DNA of 64,000 nucleotides from CAYVUV01 sp964455095 (lineage in GTDB: Bacteria > Desulfobacterota > Binatia > HRBIN30 > CADEER01), in contig CAYVUV010000370.1 in the NCBI GenBank assembly GCA_964455095.1, forward strand, positions 13,282 through 77,281, given 5' to 3'. The notes beneath the pieces were generated by a model that saw only the letters and a program-made list of their open reading frames with translations, ran no database searches and was not told where the DNA came from. Shown piece after piece: positions 51,615 to 61,800 of this stretch; within the stretch, counting starts at the first letter, position 1, and each line of letters begins with the position of its first letter. A program made the position numbers and the translations under genes.

Positions 51615-52672
51615 CAGCGGCGGCGCGCGCCGCCGACCAGCGCCTGCAGGGCCGCGCACAGGTCGGCGTTGGCGGCGTAGACGATGCTGGTGCGGCCGTC
51701 GGCCAGGCGCCGCGCGGCAAGCGGGCGTCCGTCGAAGTCGATGCAGCGGCCACCCGCACCAGCGATGACGGGCACGGCGGGGATGAGGTTGAAGAGGTTC
51801 TCGTTGATCACCACGAAGCCGCCGCCCTGCGATTCGATCCACACCGGCTCGTCGCGCCAGCCGAGCATGGTGCGCAGCAGCGCGCTCAGGTTGGCGTATT
51901 GGCGCAGGACATCGAAAGCGCCGCCGTCGTGGCGGTTGATCAGCCGGCGGTAGAGCTCGACGGCGAGCTCCTCGTCGCCCGGCAGACGGGTGTTGCGGTC
52001 GAAGGCCTGGAAGGAATCGAGATAGACCATGCTTTGGTTGAGCACGGTGTTGGTCGAGGTGAAGACGCGCCGGGCCGGCAGCGCGGTGCCGGCGTCGAGC
52101 GCGACGTCGGTGACGTCGATGGCGCAGGGGCCGCCGTCGCCGGACAGGGCGATGACCTCGGCCGGGTAGGCGCGGTAACGCGTCGGGTTGCCATCGACCA
52201 GCGCCGCGACGCTGAAGTCGCCGATGGTCAATTGATCGAGCGCCGCGCGCGTCGGCGCCGTGAACGCCAGCGCCGCGGCCCAGCCGCCGTCGTTGGCGAT
52301 GCGAAAGCGCCCCTGGGCGGGGTCGTTGCCGAGGCCGCCGACTTTGATCGTGCCGTCGACGGCGTCCATGTAGGCGAAGATGACCTCCGCCCCAGCCGCC
52401 GTGCCGACGGAGCGCACCTCGCCCGTGCGCTCGTCGACGATGAGGTCGATACGGTAGCCGATGGCGCGGCTCAAGCGCTCGAGGTGCTCGATGCCGAGCG
52501 TGTCGCCGACCTGGTCGACGGCGCGCGCCAGCGGACCCATACGCGGCTTGAGCGGCGACGGCGTCGGTGTGGCGCGCGCCTCCGCCGGCATGGCGTGGAT
52601 CGCGTCGCGCACCGCGCGGCCCGCCAGGATGCCGGCGATGGCGCAGGCGCGGGCGATGGGGTCGCCGGGCAC
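51614..52672 (-). CDS. Divergent inositol-monophosphatase-superfamily protein
   Basis: A 352-residue protein. 'YMDAVDGTIKVGG' matches the DxxDGT metal motif of the FIG/IMPase superfamily, and 'VIAGAGGRCIDFDGRPLAAR' matches its C-terminal 'GG..D.DG.P' segment. The usual 'WD' Asp before that segment is not evident and the Glu site before the motif is altered. Activity is therefore uncertain. It starts at GTG, ten bases after the hydrolase stop, and is coupled to the MFS gene downstream. Confidence 0.6.
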   Translation of the reverse strand: MPGDPIARACAIAGILAGRAVRDAIHAMPAEARATPTPSPLKPRMGPLARAVDQVGDTLGIEHLERLSRAIGYRIDLIVDERTGEVRSVGTAAGAEVIFAYMDAVDGTIKVGGLGNDPAQGRFRIANDGGWAAALAFTAPTRAALDQLTIGDFSVAALVDGNPTRYRAYPAEVIALSGDGGPCAIDVTDVALDAGTALPARRVFTSTNTVLNQSMVYLDSFQAFDRNTRLPGDEELAVELYRRLINRHDGGAFDVLRQYANLSALLRTMLGWRDEPVWIESQGGGFVVINENLFNLIPAVPVIAGAGGRCIDFDGRPLAARRLADGRTSIVYAANADLCAALQALVGGARRR

Positions 52673-52682
52673 GGGTCGCTGC

Positions 52683-53570
52683 TCAGGTGCGCTCGCGCAC
52701 GAACGCGCCGACGCGCTCGATGGCCTCGCGGGCTTCGGGAAGCATCGTGGCGAAGATGTGCCAGACGTGAATCATGTCCTCCCACGGCTCGAGCATGACG
52801 TCGACGCCAGCTTCCAGGGCGCACCCGGCGAGACGGGTCGAGTCGTCGAGCAGCGTCTCGGCTGTGCCGACCTGGATCAAGAGCGGTGGCAGGCCGTGAA
52901 GGTCGGCATAGAGCGGGGATGCGAGCGGCGTGCGCGGCGGCTTGCCGCCCAGGTAGAGCTTGCCCATCTCGACCAGTTGCTCGCGCTGGACCATCGGGTC
53001 GACGTCGGCCTTGGTGGTCATCGACTCGCCGAGCCCTTCCATGTCGACCCACGGCGAGATGCAGACGCCGGCTGCGGGCAACGCCACGCCCGCATCGCGC
53101 AGCGCCACCAGCGTGGCGACGGTGAGGCCGCCGCCGGCGGAGTCGCCGGCGATGACCGTGCGCGCCGGGCTGGCGCCGCGGCCGAGCAGCCAGCGATAGG
53201 CGGTGACGGCGTCCTCGACGGCCGCGGGATGCGGATGCTCAGGAGCGAGTCGGTAGTTGATGACCAAGACACGGGCGGCCGCGGCGCGCGCCAGACGCGA
53301 GGCGAGCTCGCGGTGGGTGTTGATCGAGCAGATGACGTAGCCGCCGCCGTGCAGGTAGAGCATCGTGCGGCGCGGGTCGGCGCCCGGCGCCGCAACCCAC
53401 TCGGCGGGCACGCCGCCGGCGTCGACTGGCGTGACGATGACATCGGGGGCGAGCGGAAAGACGTTGGTGATGTCCTCGACGGCGGCGCGGCGCTCGGCGA
53501 CGCTGGCGTTCAGTGCGCGCGGCTGCGCCTTCAGCACGGTTCGAATGGCGTTCAGCTCGTTGCTCGGCAT
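52683..53570 (-). CDS. Alpha/beta hydrolase, hormone-sensitive-lipase type
   Basis: A 295-residue protein: oxyanion motif 'LYLHGGGYVICSINTHRELA', nucleophile Ser in 'IAGDSAGGGLTVATL', Asp region 'QVGTAETLLDDS' and His in 'EDMIHVWHIFATML'. This is the HGGG (family IV) esterase group, hydrolysing short acyl esters. It leads a minus-strand run hydrolase - IMPase-like - MFS. Divergent from the anion transporter gene. Confidence 0.9.
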   Translation of the reverse strand: MPSNELNAIRTVLKAQPRALNASVAERRAAVEDITNVFPLAPDVIVTPVDAGGVPAEWVAAPGADPRRTMLYLHGGGYVICSINTHRELASRLARAAAARVLVINYRLAPEHPHPAAVEDAVTAYRWLLGRGASPARTVIAGDSAGGGLTVATLVALRDAGVALPAAGVCISPWVDMEGLGESMTTKADVDPMVQREQLVEMGKLYLGGKPPRTPLASPLYADLHGLPPLLIQVGTAETLLDDSTRLAGCALEAGVDVMLEPWEDMIHVWHIFATMLPEAREAIERVGAFVRERT

Positions 53571-53656
53571 GCGGTTTCCCTTTCCCCCTGTGCGGCGCCT
53601 CGGTAATAGGCAAGGGAGCGGCGCCGGTGCAAGCGAGTCGCGGCGGTGAGGATGCG

Positions 53657-54865
53657 ATGGACACGGTGGTGTTGGCGGTCTTCGGCTTCGTCTATCTCGG
53701 CATGCTGCTCGGCGGCCTGCCGGGCCTGGCCATCGACCGCACCGGCGTGGCGCTGCTCGGCGCCATCGCGCTGCTGGCGACGGGTCGCGTCAGTCCCGAC
53801 GAAGCCTGGCGCGCCGTCGACGTACCGACGATCGGCCTGCTGTTCGGGCTCATGGTCGTCTCGGCGCAGCTGCGGCTCGGCGGCTTCTACGCCCACGTCA
53901 CGCGCCGCCTCACCGATGCGCCGCTGTCGCCCGACGCCTTGCTCGCCTGGCTGGTGGTCGTGGCGGGCGCGCTGTCGGCGCTGCTGGCCAACGACATCGT
54001 CTGCCTGGCGATGGCGCCGATCATCGTCGCCAGCTGCGCCGGGCGCGGGCTCGATCCGGCGCCGTTCCTGCTCGCGCTGGCCGGCGCCGCCAACGTCGGC
54101 TCGGCCGCGACGCTGATCGGCAACCCGCAAAACATGCTGATCGGCCAGGTGCTCGATCTGTCCTTCGCCCGCTATCTGCTCGATGCCGGCGTGCCGTCGG
54201 TCATTGGCCTGGCCATCGTCTGGTGGGTCGTGCGGCGTCAGGTCGCCGGCCGCTGGCGCAAGCACATGGCGGTGCCGGCCGTCGTCGCACCCGCCTTCGA
54301 CCGCTGGCAGACCGGCAAGGGGCTCGCCGTACTGCTGGTGGCGGTGCTGGCCTTCGTGTGCACCGACTGGCCGCGCGAGGTGGTGGCGTTGGCCGCCGCC
54401 GGCGCGCTGCTCGCCAGCCGCCGCACCGCTTCGCGCGACATGCTCGGCCTGGTCGACTGGCAGCTGCTGGTGCTGTTCATGGCGCTCTTCGTCGTCAATC
54501 ACGCCCTGGTCGGCTCCGGTATGCTTGCCGCGGTGCACGGCGCGCTGACGCGCGGCGGCATCGATGTCGGGCAACCGGCATGGCTGTTCGCCGTCACCGT
54601 CGTGCTCTCCAACCTGGTCTCCAACGTCCCCGCCGTGATGCTACTGCTGCCGTTCGCCACGCATCCGTTGGCGGGCCCGATCCTCGCGCTGGCCAGCACG
54701 CTGGCCGGCAACCTCATCCTGGTCGGCAGCATCGCCAACCTGATCGTCGTCGACCAGGCCGCCCACCTCGGCGTCGCCATCTCCTGGCGCGACCACGCCC
54801 GCGCCGGCGTGCCGATGACCGCGCTTACGCTCGCCGTCGCGGCGCTCTGGTTGTGGCTCCGTTAG
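53657..54865 (+). CDS. Ion-transporter-superfamily permease (ArsB/NhaD/SLC13-like)
   Basis: A 402-residue, ~11-helix protein. 'LSALLANDIVCLAMAPIIVA' and 'ANVGSAATLIGNPQNMLIG' are the hairpin/Asn-Pro motifs of the IT superfamily; the inverted second copy gives 'NLVSNVPAVMLLLPFA' and 'TLAGNLILVGSIANLIVVDQ'. It could transport arsenite, Na+/H+ or dicarboxylate; no ars genes are next to it. GAGG precedes the ATG. Confidence 0.85.
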   Translation: MDTVVLAVFGFVYLGMLLGGLPGLAIDRTGVALLGAIALLATGRVSPDEAWRAVDVPTIGLLFGLMVVSAQLRLGGFYAHVTRRLTDAPLSPDALLAWLVVVAGALSALLANDIVCLAMAPIIVASCAGRGLDPAPFLLALAGAANVGSAATLIGNPQNMLIGQVLDLSFARYLLDAGVPSVIGLAIVWWVVRRQVAGRWRKHMAVPAVVAPAFDRWQTGKGLAVLLVAVLAFVCTDWPREVVALAAAGALLASRRTASRDMLGLVDWQLLVLFMALFVVNHALVGSGMLAAVHGALTRGGIDVGQPAWLFAVTVVLSNLVSNVPAVMLLLPFATHPLAGPILALASTLAGNLILVGSIANLIVVDQAAHLGVAISWRDHARAGVPMTALTLAVAALWLWLR

Positions 54866-54927
54866 TCTCAGGCCCGGGCTTCCGCGCGACGCCCCAGGCG
54901 CCGCCGCCGCGCTGCAACAGAGTCGGG

Positions 54928-55875
54928 CTAGTAGCGCAGCTCGAGGATGCCGCCGCGCTGGCTGTGCCCATCCAGGCTGCCGAAGTGCGCGACCAGGACG
55001 CGCCGCTCGCGGGGTTCGTGAAAGAAGGCATAGGGCACGCCGAGGTTGGTGGCGGGTGAAAGGGGTTGCGGCCTGCGCGCGTCCCAGTTCGCAAACCGGA
55101 GCCGCATTCCACCGCTCCATTCCGCCCACAGGACGCCGGCCGGCAGCGGCAGCACGGCGGTGGTGTTGGTGTCCGGGGTCTCGGCGAATGCCTGCACTCG
55201 GCCGGAGGCGAAATCACTGATGCGCAGGATGTTGCCGCCGCGCCCGGAGTTGTCTTCGTAGCTGTTGGCGACCCAGACCGCGTCATCCGCACAGGCGAGC
55301 TGGCGGATGTACCCGATCTTCTTCTCGACATGGGCAAACTCCTGGAAGTCTTGCCCGCCCATGTCGCGGAAGCGCACCAACCGCGCGTTGCGGGAATCGC
55401 CGACGTAGATCCAGCCATTCTTGTCCGCGCACACGCCGTGCGGCGCGTCGAACTTCTTGTCGTTGCCGGAGAACTCCTTCCAGCTGCCGCCGTCGAGATC
55501 GGCAATCTCGACTATGCTGTTGCCCCAGCCGTTGCTGATGAGCAGCGTGTCGCGCGGCGTCACGGACAGATAGTGCGGCGCGGCGAACTGCCGCCCGACC
55601 GTCTGGGGGTCGAAATGCTTCAAGCCGGAAAACGAGAGATCATCGAAGATCGCGAGGCGATTCCGGTACAACTCCGCCGCGACGTACTTGCCGCGGAAGC
55701 GGACAATATCGGTGGGATTCCAAAGCTCCGGGTGCTCGTGGGTGACGGCGACGCGCACGTCGGGCGGCTGGACTCTACAACCGCTGGTGAAGGAGAGGGC
55801 GACGAGCCCGAGGATGACTGCCGCACGTGGCAGCCTCCCAGCCGCGGTGACCGGCGACATCGCGAGTGTTGTCAC
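54928..55875 (-). CDS. Lipoprotein with NHL-like beta-propeller
   Basis: The protein is 315 residues. The signal ends at 'FTSGC', a lipobox. Repeats such as 'FAAPHYLSVTPRDTLLISNG', 'FDAPHGVCADKNGWIYVGDS', 'GYIRQLACADDAVWVANS' and 'VRFRDMGG' are NHL/SMP-30-type propeller blades. Anchored, probably a binding protein. GTG 55875 overlaps the stop of the PatZ-like gene by four bases (ATG 55860 is an alternative), so the two are cotranscribed. Confidence 0.75.
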   Translation of the reverse strand: MTTLAMSPVTAAGRLPRAAVILGLVALSFTSGCRVQPPDVRVAVTHEHPELWNPTDIVRFRGKYVAAELYRNRLAIFDDLSFSGLKHFDPQTVGRQFAAPHYLSVTPRDTLLISNGWGNSIVEIADLDGGSWKEFSGNDKKFDAPHGVCADKNGWIYVGDSRNARLVRFRDMGGQDFQEFAHVEKKIGYIRQLACADDAVWVANSYEDNSGRGGNILRISDFASGRVQAFAETPDTNTTAVLPLPAGVLWAEWSGGMRLRFANWDARRPQPLSPATNLGVPYAFFHEPRERRVLVAHFGSLDGHSQRGGILELRY

Positions 55876-58574
55876 GCGGCAGGCGCAGTGGGACCGTTGC
55901 CCAGCGCCAGCCGCACTTCGAAGGCGTCGCTGTCCGGCAGCAGGTGGCTGGCGAAGCCGAGCTCGCGCACGAAGCTGAGCATGGCGCGGTTGTCGGTGAG
56001 CACCTGGCCGACCATCTCGGCGGTGCCGCGGCTGCGGCAGTAGCGGATCATCTTCTCCAGCAGCAGGCGGCCGAGGCCGAGGCCTTTCAAGTCGGAGCGC
56101 ACGTTGATGGCGAACTCGGCGTGCAGGTTGTCCGGGTCGGTGACGGTGCGCACGACGCCGAGCGTCTCAGGCTGGCCGTGCTCGTCCGGTGCGGTGGCGA
56201 TGAACGCCATCTCGCGATCGTAGTCGATCTGCGTGAAGCGAGCCATTTCGGAGTGCGGGAAGTTGCGCACCATGCCGAAGAAGCGGAAGCGCACGTCTTC
56301 CGGTGCCAGCTTCGCGTGGTAGGCGTGGTGCGCCTCTTCGTCCTCGGGCCGAATCGGCCGCAGTAGCACCTGGCGACCGGAGCTCAACGTCGCCCACTCT
56401 TCCAGCCCGTGTGGGTAGGGCCGGATGGCAAGGCGGTCGGGTCCGCTGCCCGTCGCCGGCTCGACGCGCATGCGCGCGTCGAGCGCCAGCACACCGCGCT
56501 CGTCGGCGAACAGCGGGTTGATGTCGAGCTCGATGATCTCCGGGTGGTCGCTGACCAGCTGCGCGACCTGCATGAGCGTCAGGCAGATGGCGTCGAGGTC
56601 GGCCGCGGGACGGTCGCGGTAGCCCTGCAGCAGGCGGGCGATGCGGGTCCGCGAGACCAGCGCGCGCGCCAGGCTCATGTTGAGCGGCGGCAGGCCGATG
56701 GCGCGGTCGCCGATCGCCTCGACGGCCGTGCCGCCATGGCCGAACAGGATCACGGGCCCGAACACCGGATCGGTGGCGGCGCCGACGATCAGCTCGTGCG
56801 CGCGCGGTCGGCGCGCCATGGCCTGCACGGTGAAGCCGCTGATCTGCGCCGCGGGCGCGAGCTCCTTCACGCGGGCGAGCATCCCCTCGGCGGCGCGGCG
56901 CACGACACTCGCGCTGTCGAGGTCGAGGCTCACGCCGCCGACGTCGCTCTTGTGCGACAGATCGGGCGAGAGGATCTTCAGCGCGACCGGGAACCCGATG
57001 GCCTCGGCGAGGCCCACCGCCTCCTCGGGGGTGGCGGCGATGCGCGTGTCGACGACCGGGATCCCGTAGGCCGCCAGCACGCCCTTGGCCTCGGGCTCGC
57101 TGAGCGTCTCGCGGCGTGCGGCGAGCGCCGCCTCGATGACGCGGCGTGCGGCGGCGGTGTCGGGGGTGAACTCCACCGGCGCCGCGGGCGGCGTCTCCAT
57201 GAGCAGCTCACGGTTGCGGCGGTAATCGATCAACTGGAGGAACGCGCGCACGGCCTGGTCGGGTGTGTCGTAGGTGGCGATGCCGGCCTCGGCGAACAGC
57301 GCCCGCGCCGGGGCGGCGTCGTCGCGGCCGAGCCAGCTGGTCAGCACGGTGCGCCCGGTGTCGCGCGCGACTTCGATGACGGCTCGGGCGGTGTCTTCGC
57401 TCGAGGCGATGGCGGTCGGCACGTACATGACGAGCACGGCGTCGACCTCGGCGTCGGCCAGCAGGATCTTCAGCGCGTCGCGGTAGCGCTGGCCGGACGC
57501 ATCGCCGATGATGTCGACCGGGTTGCCGCGCGACCACGTGCGCGGCAGCACGCCGTCGAGCGCGTGCATCGTCTCGTCGGAGAGGGCGGCGAGCCGGCCG
57601 CCGCTGCCGCACAGCACGTCGGTGGCGAGCACACCGGGTCCGCCGCCGTTGGTCAGGATCGCCAGCCGCTCGCCGCGCAGCGGGCGCGTGCGCGTCAGCG
57701 TCTCGGCGGCGGCGAACAGGTCGTCGGTCTCGAACACGCGCAGGATGCCGGCTCGGCGCAGGGCGGCGTCGTAGACGTCGTCGGCGCCCGCCAGGGCCCC
57801 GGTGTGCGACGCGGCGGCGCGCGCGCCCTCGGCGACGCGCCCGCTCTTGATCGCGATGATCGGCTTGTTGCGCGACGCGGCGCGCGCGGCGGACATGAAC
57901 TTGCGCGCGTGGGTGATCGATTCGATGTAGAGCAAGATGGCGCGCGTCGACGGGTCGCCGCCCAGGTAGTCGAGCACGTCGCCGAAGTCGACGTCGGCCT
58001 CGTTGCCGAGCGAGATGAAGTGCGAGAACCCGATGCGCGACGAGCGCGCCCAGTCGAGCACCGCGGTGCAGAGCGCGCCCGACTGCGAGACGAAGGCGAG
58101 CTTGCCCGGCAGCGCGTTGGTGTGGGCGAAGCTGGCGTTGAGACCGACGCCCGGCACCAGCAACCCGACGCAGTTGGGGCCCAGGATGCGCAGCAGGTGC
58201 GGCAGCGCCGCGTCGAGCATTTCCTGCTGCAGGCTGGTGTCGCCCTGGCTGCTCTTGGCATCGAGCCCGGCGCTGAGAACCACCGCCGCGCGCGTGCCGC
58301 GCGCGCCGAGCGCGGCGATCAGGGCCGGCACCGTGTGCGGCGGCGTGCAGATGACCGCGAGGTCGGGCGTCTTCGGCAAGGCGGCGACGTCGCGGTAGCT
58401 CAGTACGCCACCGACGGCTTCGTACTTCGGGTTCACCGGCATGATGGGCCCGGCGAACCCCGCCGACAGCAGGTTCTGCATCACGGTCGCGCCGACACTG
58501 TGTGGCTCGTTCGACGCGCCGATGACGGCGATCGAAGTCGGCCGGAAGAGGATGTCGAGGTGGCGGATGCTCAT
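55872..58574 (-). CDS. NDP-forming acyl-CoA synthetase fused to GNAT (Pat/PatZ-like)
   Basis: A 900-residue protein with the domain order of E. coli PatZ (886 residues). CoA-binding domain ('PTSIAVIGASNEPHSVGATV'), succinyl-CoA-ligase-like domains ('RILGPNCVGLLVPGVGLNAS', phosphohistidine loop 'AASHTGALAG'), an ATP-grasp domain (~480-700, 'VALKILSPDLSHKSDVGGV') and a C-terminal GNAT with acetyl-CoA loop 'RSDLKGLGLGRLLLEKMI'. By family it lysine-acetylates proteins such as acetyl-CoA synthetase. The catalytic state of the synthetase half cannot be judged: its active-site loop His seems retained, unlike in many pure acetyltransferases. Confidence 0.87.
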   Translation of the reverse strand: MSIRHLDILFRPTSIAVIGASNEPHSVGATVMQNLLSAGFAGPIMPVNPKYEAVGGVLSYRDVAALPKTPDLAVICTPPHTVPALIAALGARGTRAAVVLSAGLDAKSSQGDTSLQQEMLDAALPHLLRILGPNCVGLLVPGVGLNASFAHTNALPGKLAFVSQSGALCTAVLDWARSSRIGFSHFISLGNEADVDFGDVLDYLGGDPSTRAILLYIESITHARKFMSAARAASRNKPIIAIKSGRVAEGARAAASHTGALAGADDVYDAALRRAGILRVFETDDLFAAAETLTRTRPLRGERLAILTNGGGPGVLATDVLCGSGGRLAALSDETMHALDGVLPRTWSRGNPVDIIGDASGQRYRDALKILLADAEVDAVLVMYVPTAIASSEDTARAVIEVARDTGRTVLTSWLGRDDAAPARALFAEAGIATYDTPDQAVRAFLQLIDYRRNRELLMETPPAAPVEFTPDTAAARRVIEAALAARRETLSEPEAKGVLAAYGIPVVDTRIAATPEEAVGLAEAIGFPVALKILSPDLSHKSDVGGVSLDLDSASVVRRAAEGMLARVKELAPAAQISGFTVQAMARRPRAHELIVGAATDPVFGPVILFGHGGTAVEAIGDRAIGLPPLNMSLARALVSRTRIARLLQGYRDRPAADLDAICLTLMQVAQLVSDHPEIIELDINPLFADERGVLALDARMRVEPATGSGPDRLAIRPYPHGLEEWATLSSGRQVLLRPIRPEDEEAHHAYHAKLAPEDVRFRFFGMVRNFPHSEMARFTQIDYDREMAFIATAPDEHGQPETLGVVRTVTDPDNLHAEFAINVRSDLKGLGLGRLLLEKMIRYCRSRGTAEMVGQVLTDNRAMLSFVRELGFASHLLPDSDAFEVRLALGNGPTAPAA

Positions 58575-58664
58575 GGCGACCGAGGCGCGCTGGTTGACTG
58601 GAATCCTGACACGCGAGACGGGGCGGGGGGAAGGGGAGCGGACTCCGGTTCCCCTCTGCTCCGG

Positions 58665-58758
58665 TCCCCCTCCTTTCCAAGGAGGGCTAGGGGAGGTTTC
58701 TTTGAAAGCTAGGGGAACGTCTACCTCCCCCTGACCCCCTCCTTGGAAAGGAGGGGGA
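58665..58758. repeat. ~95-bp nested palindromic repeat element
   Basis: Left arm 58665-58697 and right arm 58723-58758 are inverted copies with a few mismatches. Each arm itself is a hairpin (CCCTCCTT-tcc-AAGGAGGG, and CCCCCTCCTT-gga-AAGGAGGGGG). It lies between the PatZ-like gene and the large esterase. It looks like a non-coding mobile or REP/MITE-like element; no target-site duplication was established. Confidence 0.65.
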
Positions 58759-58781
58759 AATCCATCGGACAGGAGAGAGCT

Positions 58782-58816
58782 TTCGGAGGAGGCCCCGCGC
58801 GTGGGCCTCCTCCGAA
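58782..58816 (-). terminator. Strong hairpin terminator after the esterase gene
   Basis: TTCGGAGGAGGCCC (58782-58795) and GGGCCTCCTCCGAA (58803-58816) give a perfect 14-bp stem with a 7-base loop, 22 bases beyond the stop at 58838. There is no long U-tract, so it may act through stem stability or with Rho. Confidence 0.7.
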
Positions 58817-58837
58817 TGGGCGAATGCGTCCGACGAA

Positions 58838-61800
58838 CTAGCCGAGCGGATTGCAGGGCGTGGCGGAGCCGAACGGGATCTCGTCCGGTTCGCCGGCGTC
58901 GCAGATGCCGTTGCAGAAGTTGCTGATCTGCCCGCCGGGCTGGAGGAAACCGCGCAGCTGATCGAGTGAGGCGGGAATGAAGGCGCGGCGACCGTGCGGG
59001 TCGCAGCCGTTTGGCGTCGGCTGCCGGTTGGCCAATGGCGGGATGAACGTCGCGTGCAGCGGGTTGTCGAGATCGAACGAGCCGGTGTCGTAGGTGACGA
59101 AGGCGGACGACAGCGGGCCGGGCAGGTCTGGGATCTCCGCCAGGCCGCTGGTCAGCGATCCGACCAAGCTCGGCAGGCCGAGGGTGCGCGCCGCGATCTC
59201 GGTGCCCTGATTGCTCACCTGCTGGTCGAGGAACGCCATGGTCATGAGAATGTTCTTGGCGTTGGTGCCGGGCAACGGGTCGCTGGTGATGTGGGTGGCG
59301 TACCCGGCGGGCTCGCCGCGCACCCACAGCTCGTGGACGATCCCGAGGCCGAGGACGATCTGCATCGGATCGGTGATGCCGGTCGCGGCCAGCGCGGTCT
59401 CGAACTGGATGAACGGCGTGGCGCGTTGAAGCAGGAGCGAGAAGTTGATCGCGGGTACGTCGACGTTGGCCTGGGTGACGTCGGGCGACAGGGCGCTGAA
59501 CATCAGCCCCATGATGCCGCCCAGGCTGGCGCCGAAGTAGTACTCCTCGGCCTCGGGGCCGGCGAAGACGCCGACGCCACTTGGCGTCTGGAAGGCCGGG
59601 TTGGAGTTGAAATACCCGTGCTTCATCATGTGCGCCAGCACCAGGGTGTTGAGCTGGCCCTGGCGCAGGCGGTCGGGCAGGGCGGCAAAGTTGTTGAAGT
59701 TGAAGATGATCGACCCGACGACGAAGCTCGACAGGCCGGGGTTGATGTCGGGCGCGGACAGGCCGCGCCAGTCGGTGGCGCCGGCGATGTTGTTGTCCAT
59801 GAAGGACGACACATCGCTGACGAAACCGCGGCCGGTGCCGAACAGGCCGTGGCCGAGCAGCACCGGCTCCTTGGGTGTGCCGTCGTCGGCGAGCACGGTG
59901 CACGGGATGCTGATGGTGAACGGCGGGTTGGTGAAGCCGTTCGACTCCGGGACGCCGTTGGCGTCGAGGGTGAGGAAGCCGGGCGGATTCGGATCGGTCA
60001 CCGGATCGAGGGTGAGGAACAGCGGGACCTTGTAGGTGCCCTGGATGCGGCGCCAGATGACGGTGCCGGGGGCGCTGCAGTCGTTCTCGACCACGCCGTT
60101 TTCATCGATCTCGAAGGTCTCCTCGTCTTCGGCGGCCTGCGCATCGACATAGGCGAAGGCCTGATCGCGCATCGAGAGCATCTCCTCGGTGAGGCCGGTG
60201 TCGCTGCCGACGATGAAGTCGAAGGCGAGTTGGAGGTTGCCGCGCGGCACCCCGGCGTCGGCCAGAGTGGCGAAGATCTCCTCCATTTGTGGCTTGCGCG
60301 CCAGGATCGCCTGGATGTCGGTGGGCAGATCGTCGCGCAGGGCGGCGAAGGCCGGCTCGGGTTCGATCAGTGTGCCGTCGGCGTGGACCAGGTTGCGCAC
60401 GGCGACGATATAGCGGTGGCCCGGCGTCAGGCTGCGGCCCGGGCGCATGAACGTCGTGCGGCGCGGCAGCGTGGTGCTGGCGCGCGTGTCGTTCTCGATG
60501 AAGTGCAGGATGCGCTCGCCGGTATTCACGTCGAGCAGCACGGTCGGGCTATCGGCGTCGAGCGAGCGCGTGCCGTAGCTGCGCGTCTCCGGCAGCAGGC
60601 GCGAGACATTGGACATTGCGGGAGCGACGCCGCCGGGGAAGTGCATGAGGATCTGCACCGTCGGGCTGAAGCCGTCGCGCACCGCGTAGGGCTCGGGGTG
60701 GGTGTGCTGGCCGTTCTGCACCGGCATGCCGACCTCGGGGAAACTGATGCGGAAACCCGTCGGCGTGTCGGCCGGGATGAGGAAGCGCGAGGAGGGGTAG
60801 GGGTAGAGGCACTCGGCGGCGTTCAAGATCTCGCACTGGTCGGCGTCGACCAGGACGATGGCTTCGAAGTCGACCGCGGCAGAGGCGCGGACCTCCATGC
60901 CGTCGCGGTCGAGCAGCACTTCGGCCTCGAGGCGATGCTCGCCGGGCGGCACATCGGGCAGCGTTCCGTTGACCGTACCGGCGGGAAGGCCTGCGCCCGC
61001 CGTGCCGCCGGGGATGCCGAAGTTGGGCACCTCGACGCCGTCGAGCAGCACTTTCAGCGTGTCGCGCAGGGCGTCCTCCGGCAACGTGAGCGAGGCGTCC
61101 ACGTCACCCGCGGGCACGACCTCGTTTTCGAGCGGCTCGATGAACTGGAAATTCGGATCGGCGATGCCGGTCGGGGTCGGTGTGGGCGTGCTGGTCGGCG
61201 TTGGGGTCGACGTCTCCGTCGCGGTGGGTGTCGCCGTGGCCGTGACCGTCGCAGTGGCTGTGTCGGTGGCGGTCGGCGTCGACGTGCCGGTTGGGGTCGC
61301 CGTCGCCGTATCGACCGGCGTCGACGTCGCGGTCGCGCTCGGTGTGGCGGTGGACGTCTCAGTGACCGTCGGAGTGGCGGTGGCCGTCGCCGGCACGGCC
61401 GTCTCGGTGGCGGTCGGCGTGGCGGTCGCCGTCGGGCCTACGACCGAGAAGTCGACGCCCGTCGCGGCGCGGATCAGCGAGCCGCCGCGGTTGAGCAGCA
61501 CCTCCGCGTCGAGGCGATGATCGCCGGCCGGTACGTCGGGGATGGTGCCGGTAACCGTGCCGGCAATCAGCCCCAGTCCAGCGCCGGCGGACGCCGTGCC
61601 GGCTGGGATGCCGGGAACGATGATGCCATCGAGCCGAACCTCGAGCGTGTTGATGACCGCATCGATGGGCAGCCCGATCTCGACCTGGACGTCGCCCGCG
61701 GGCACTTCCTCACCCTCGGTCGGTTCCGCGAAGAAGAAGAGGGGGTCGGTGATCGGCGTCGCCGTTTCGTCCGGCGTATTCGTGCGCGTTGGCGTCGCCG

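Noticed and set aside
56409..58712. Long plus-strand frame antisense to the PatZ-like gene
   Set aside because: Shadow of a GC-rich gene: Arg/Ala/Gly-rich, no motifs. The minus strand carries complete CoA-binding, ATP-grasp and GNAT signatures.
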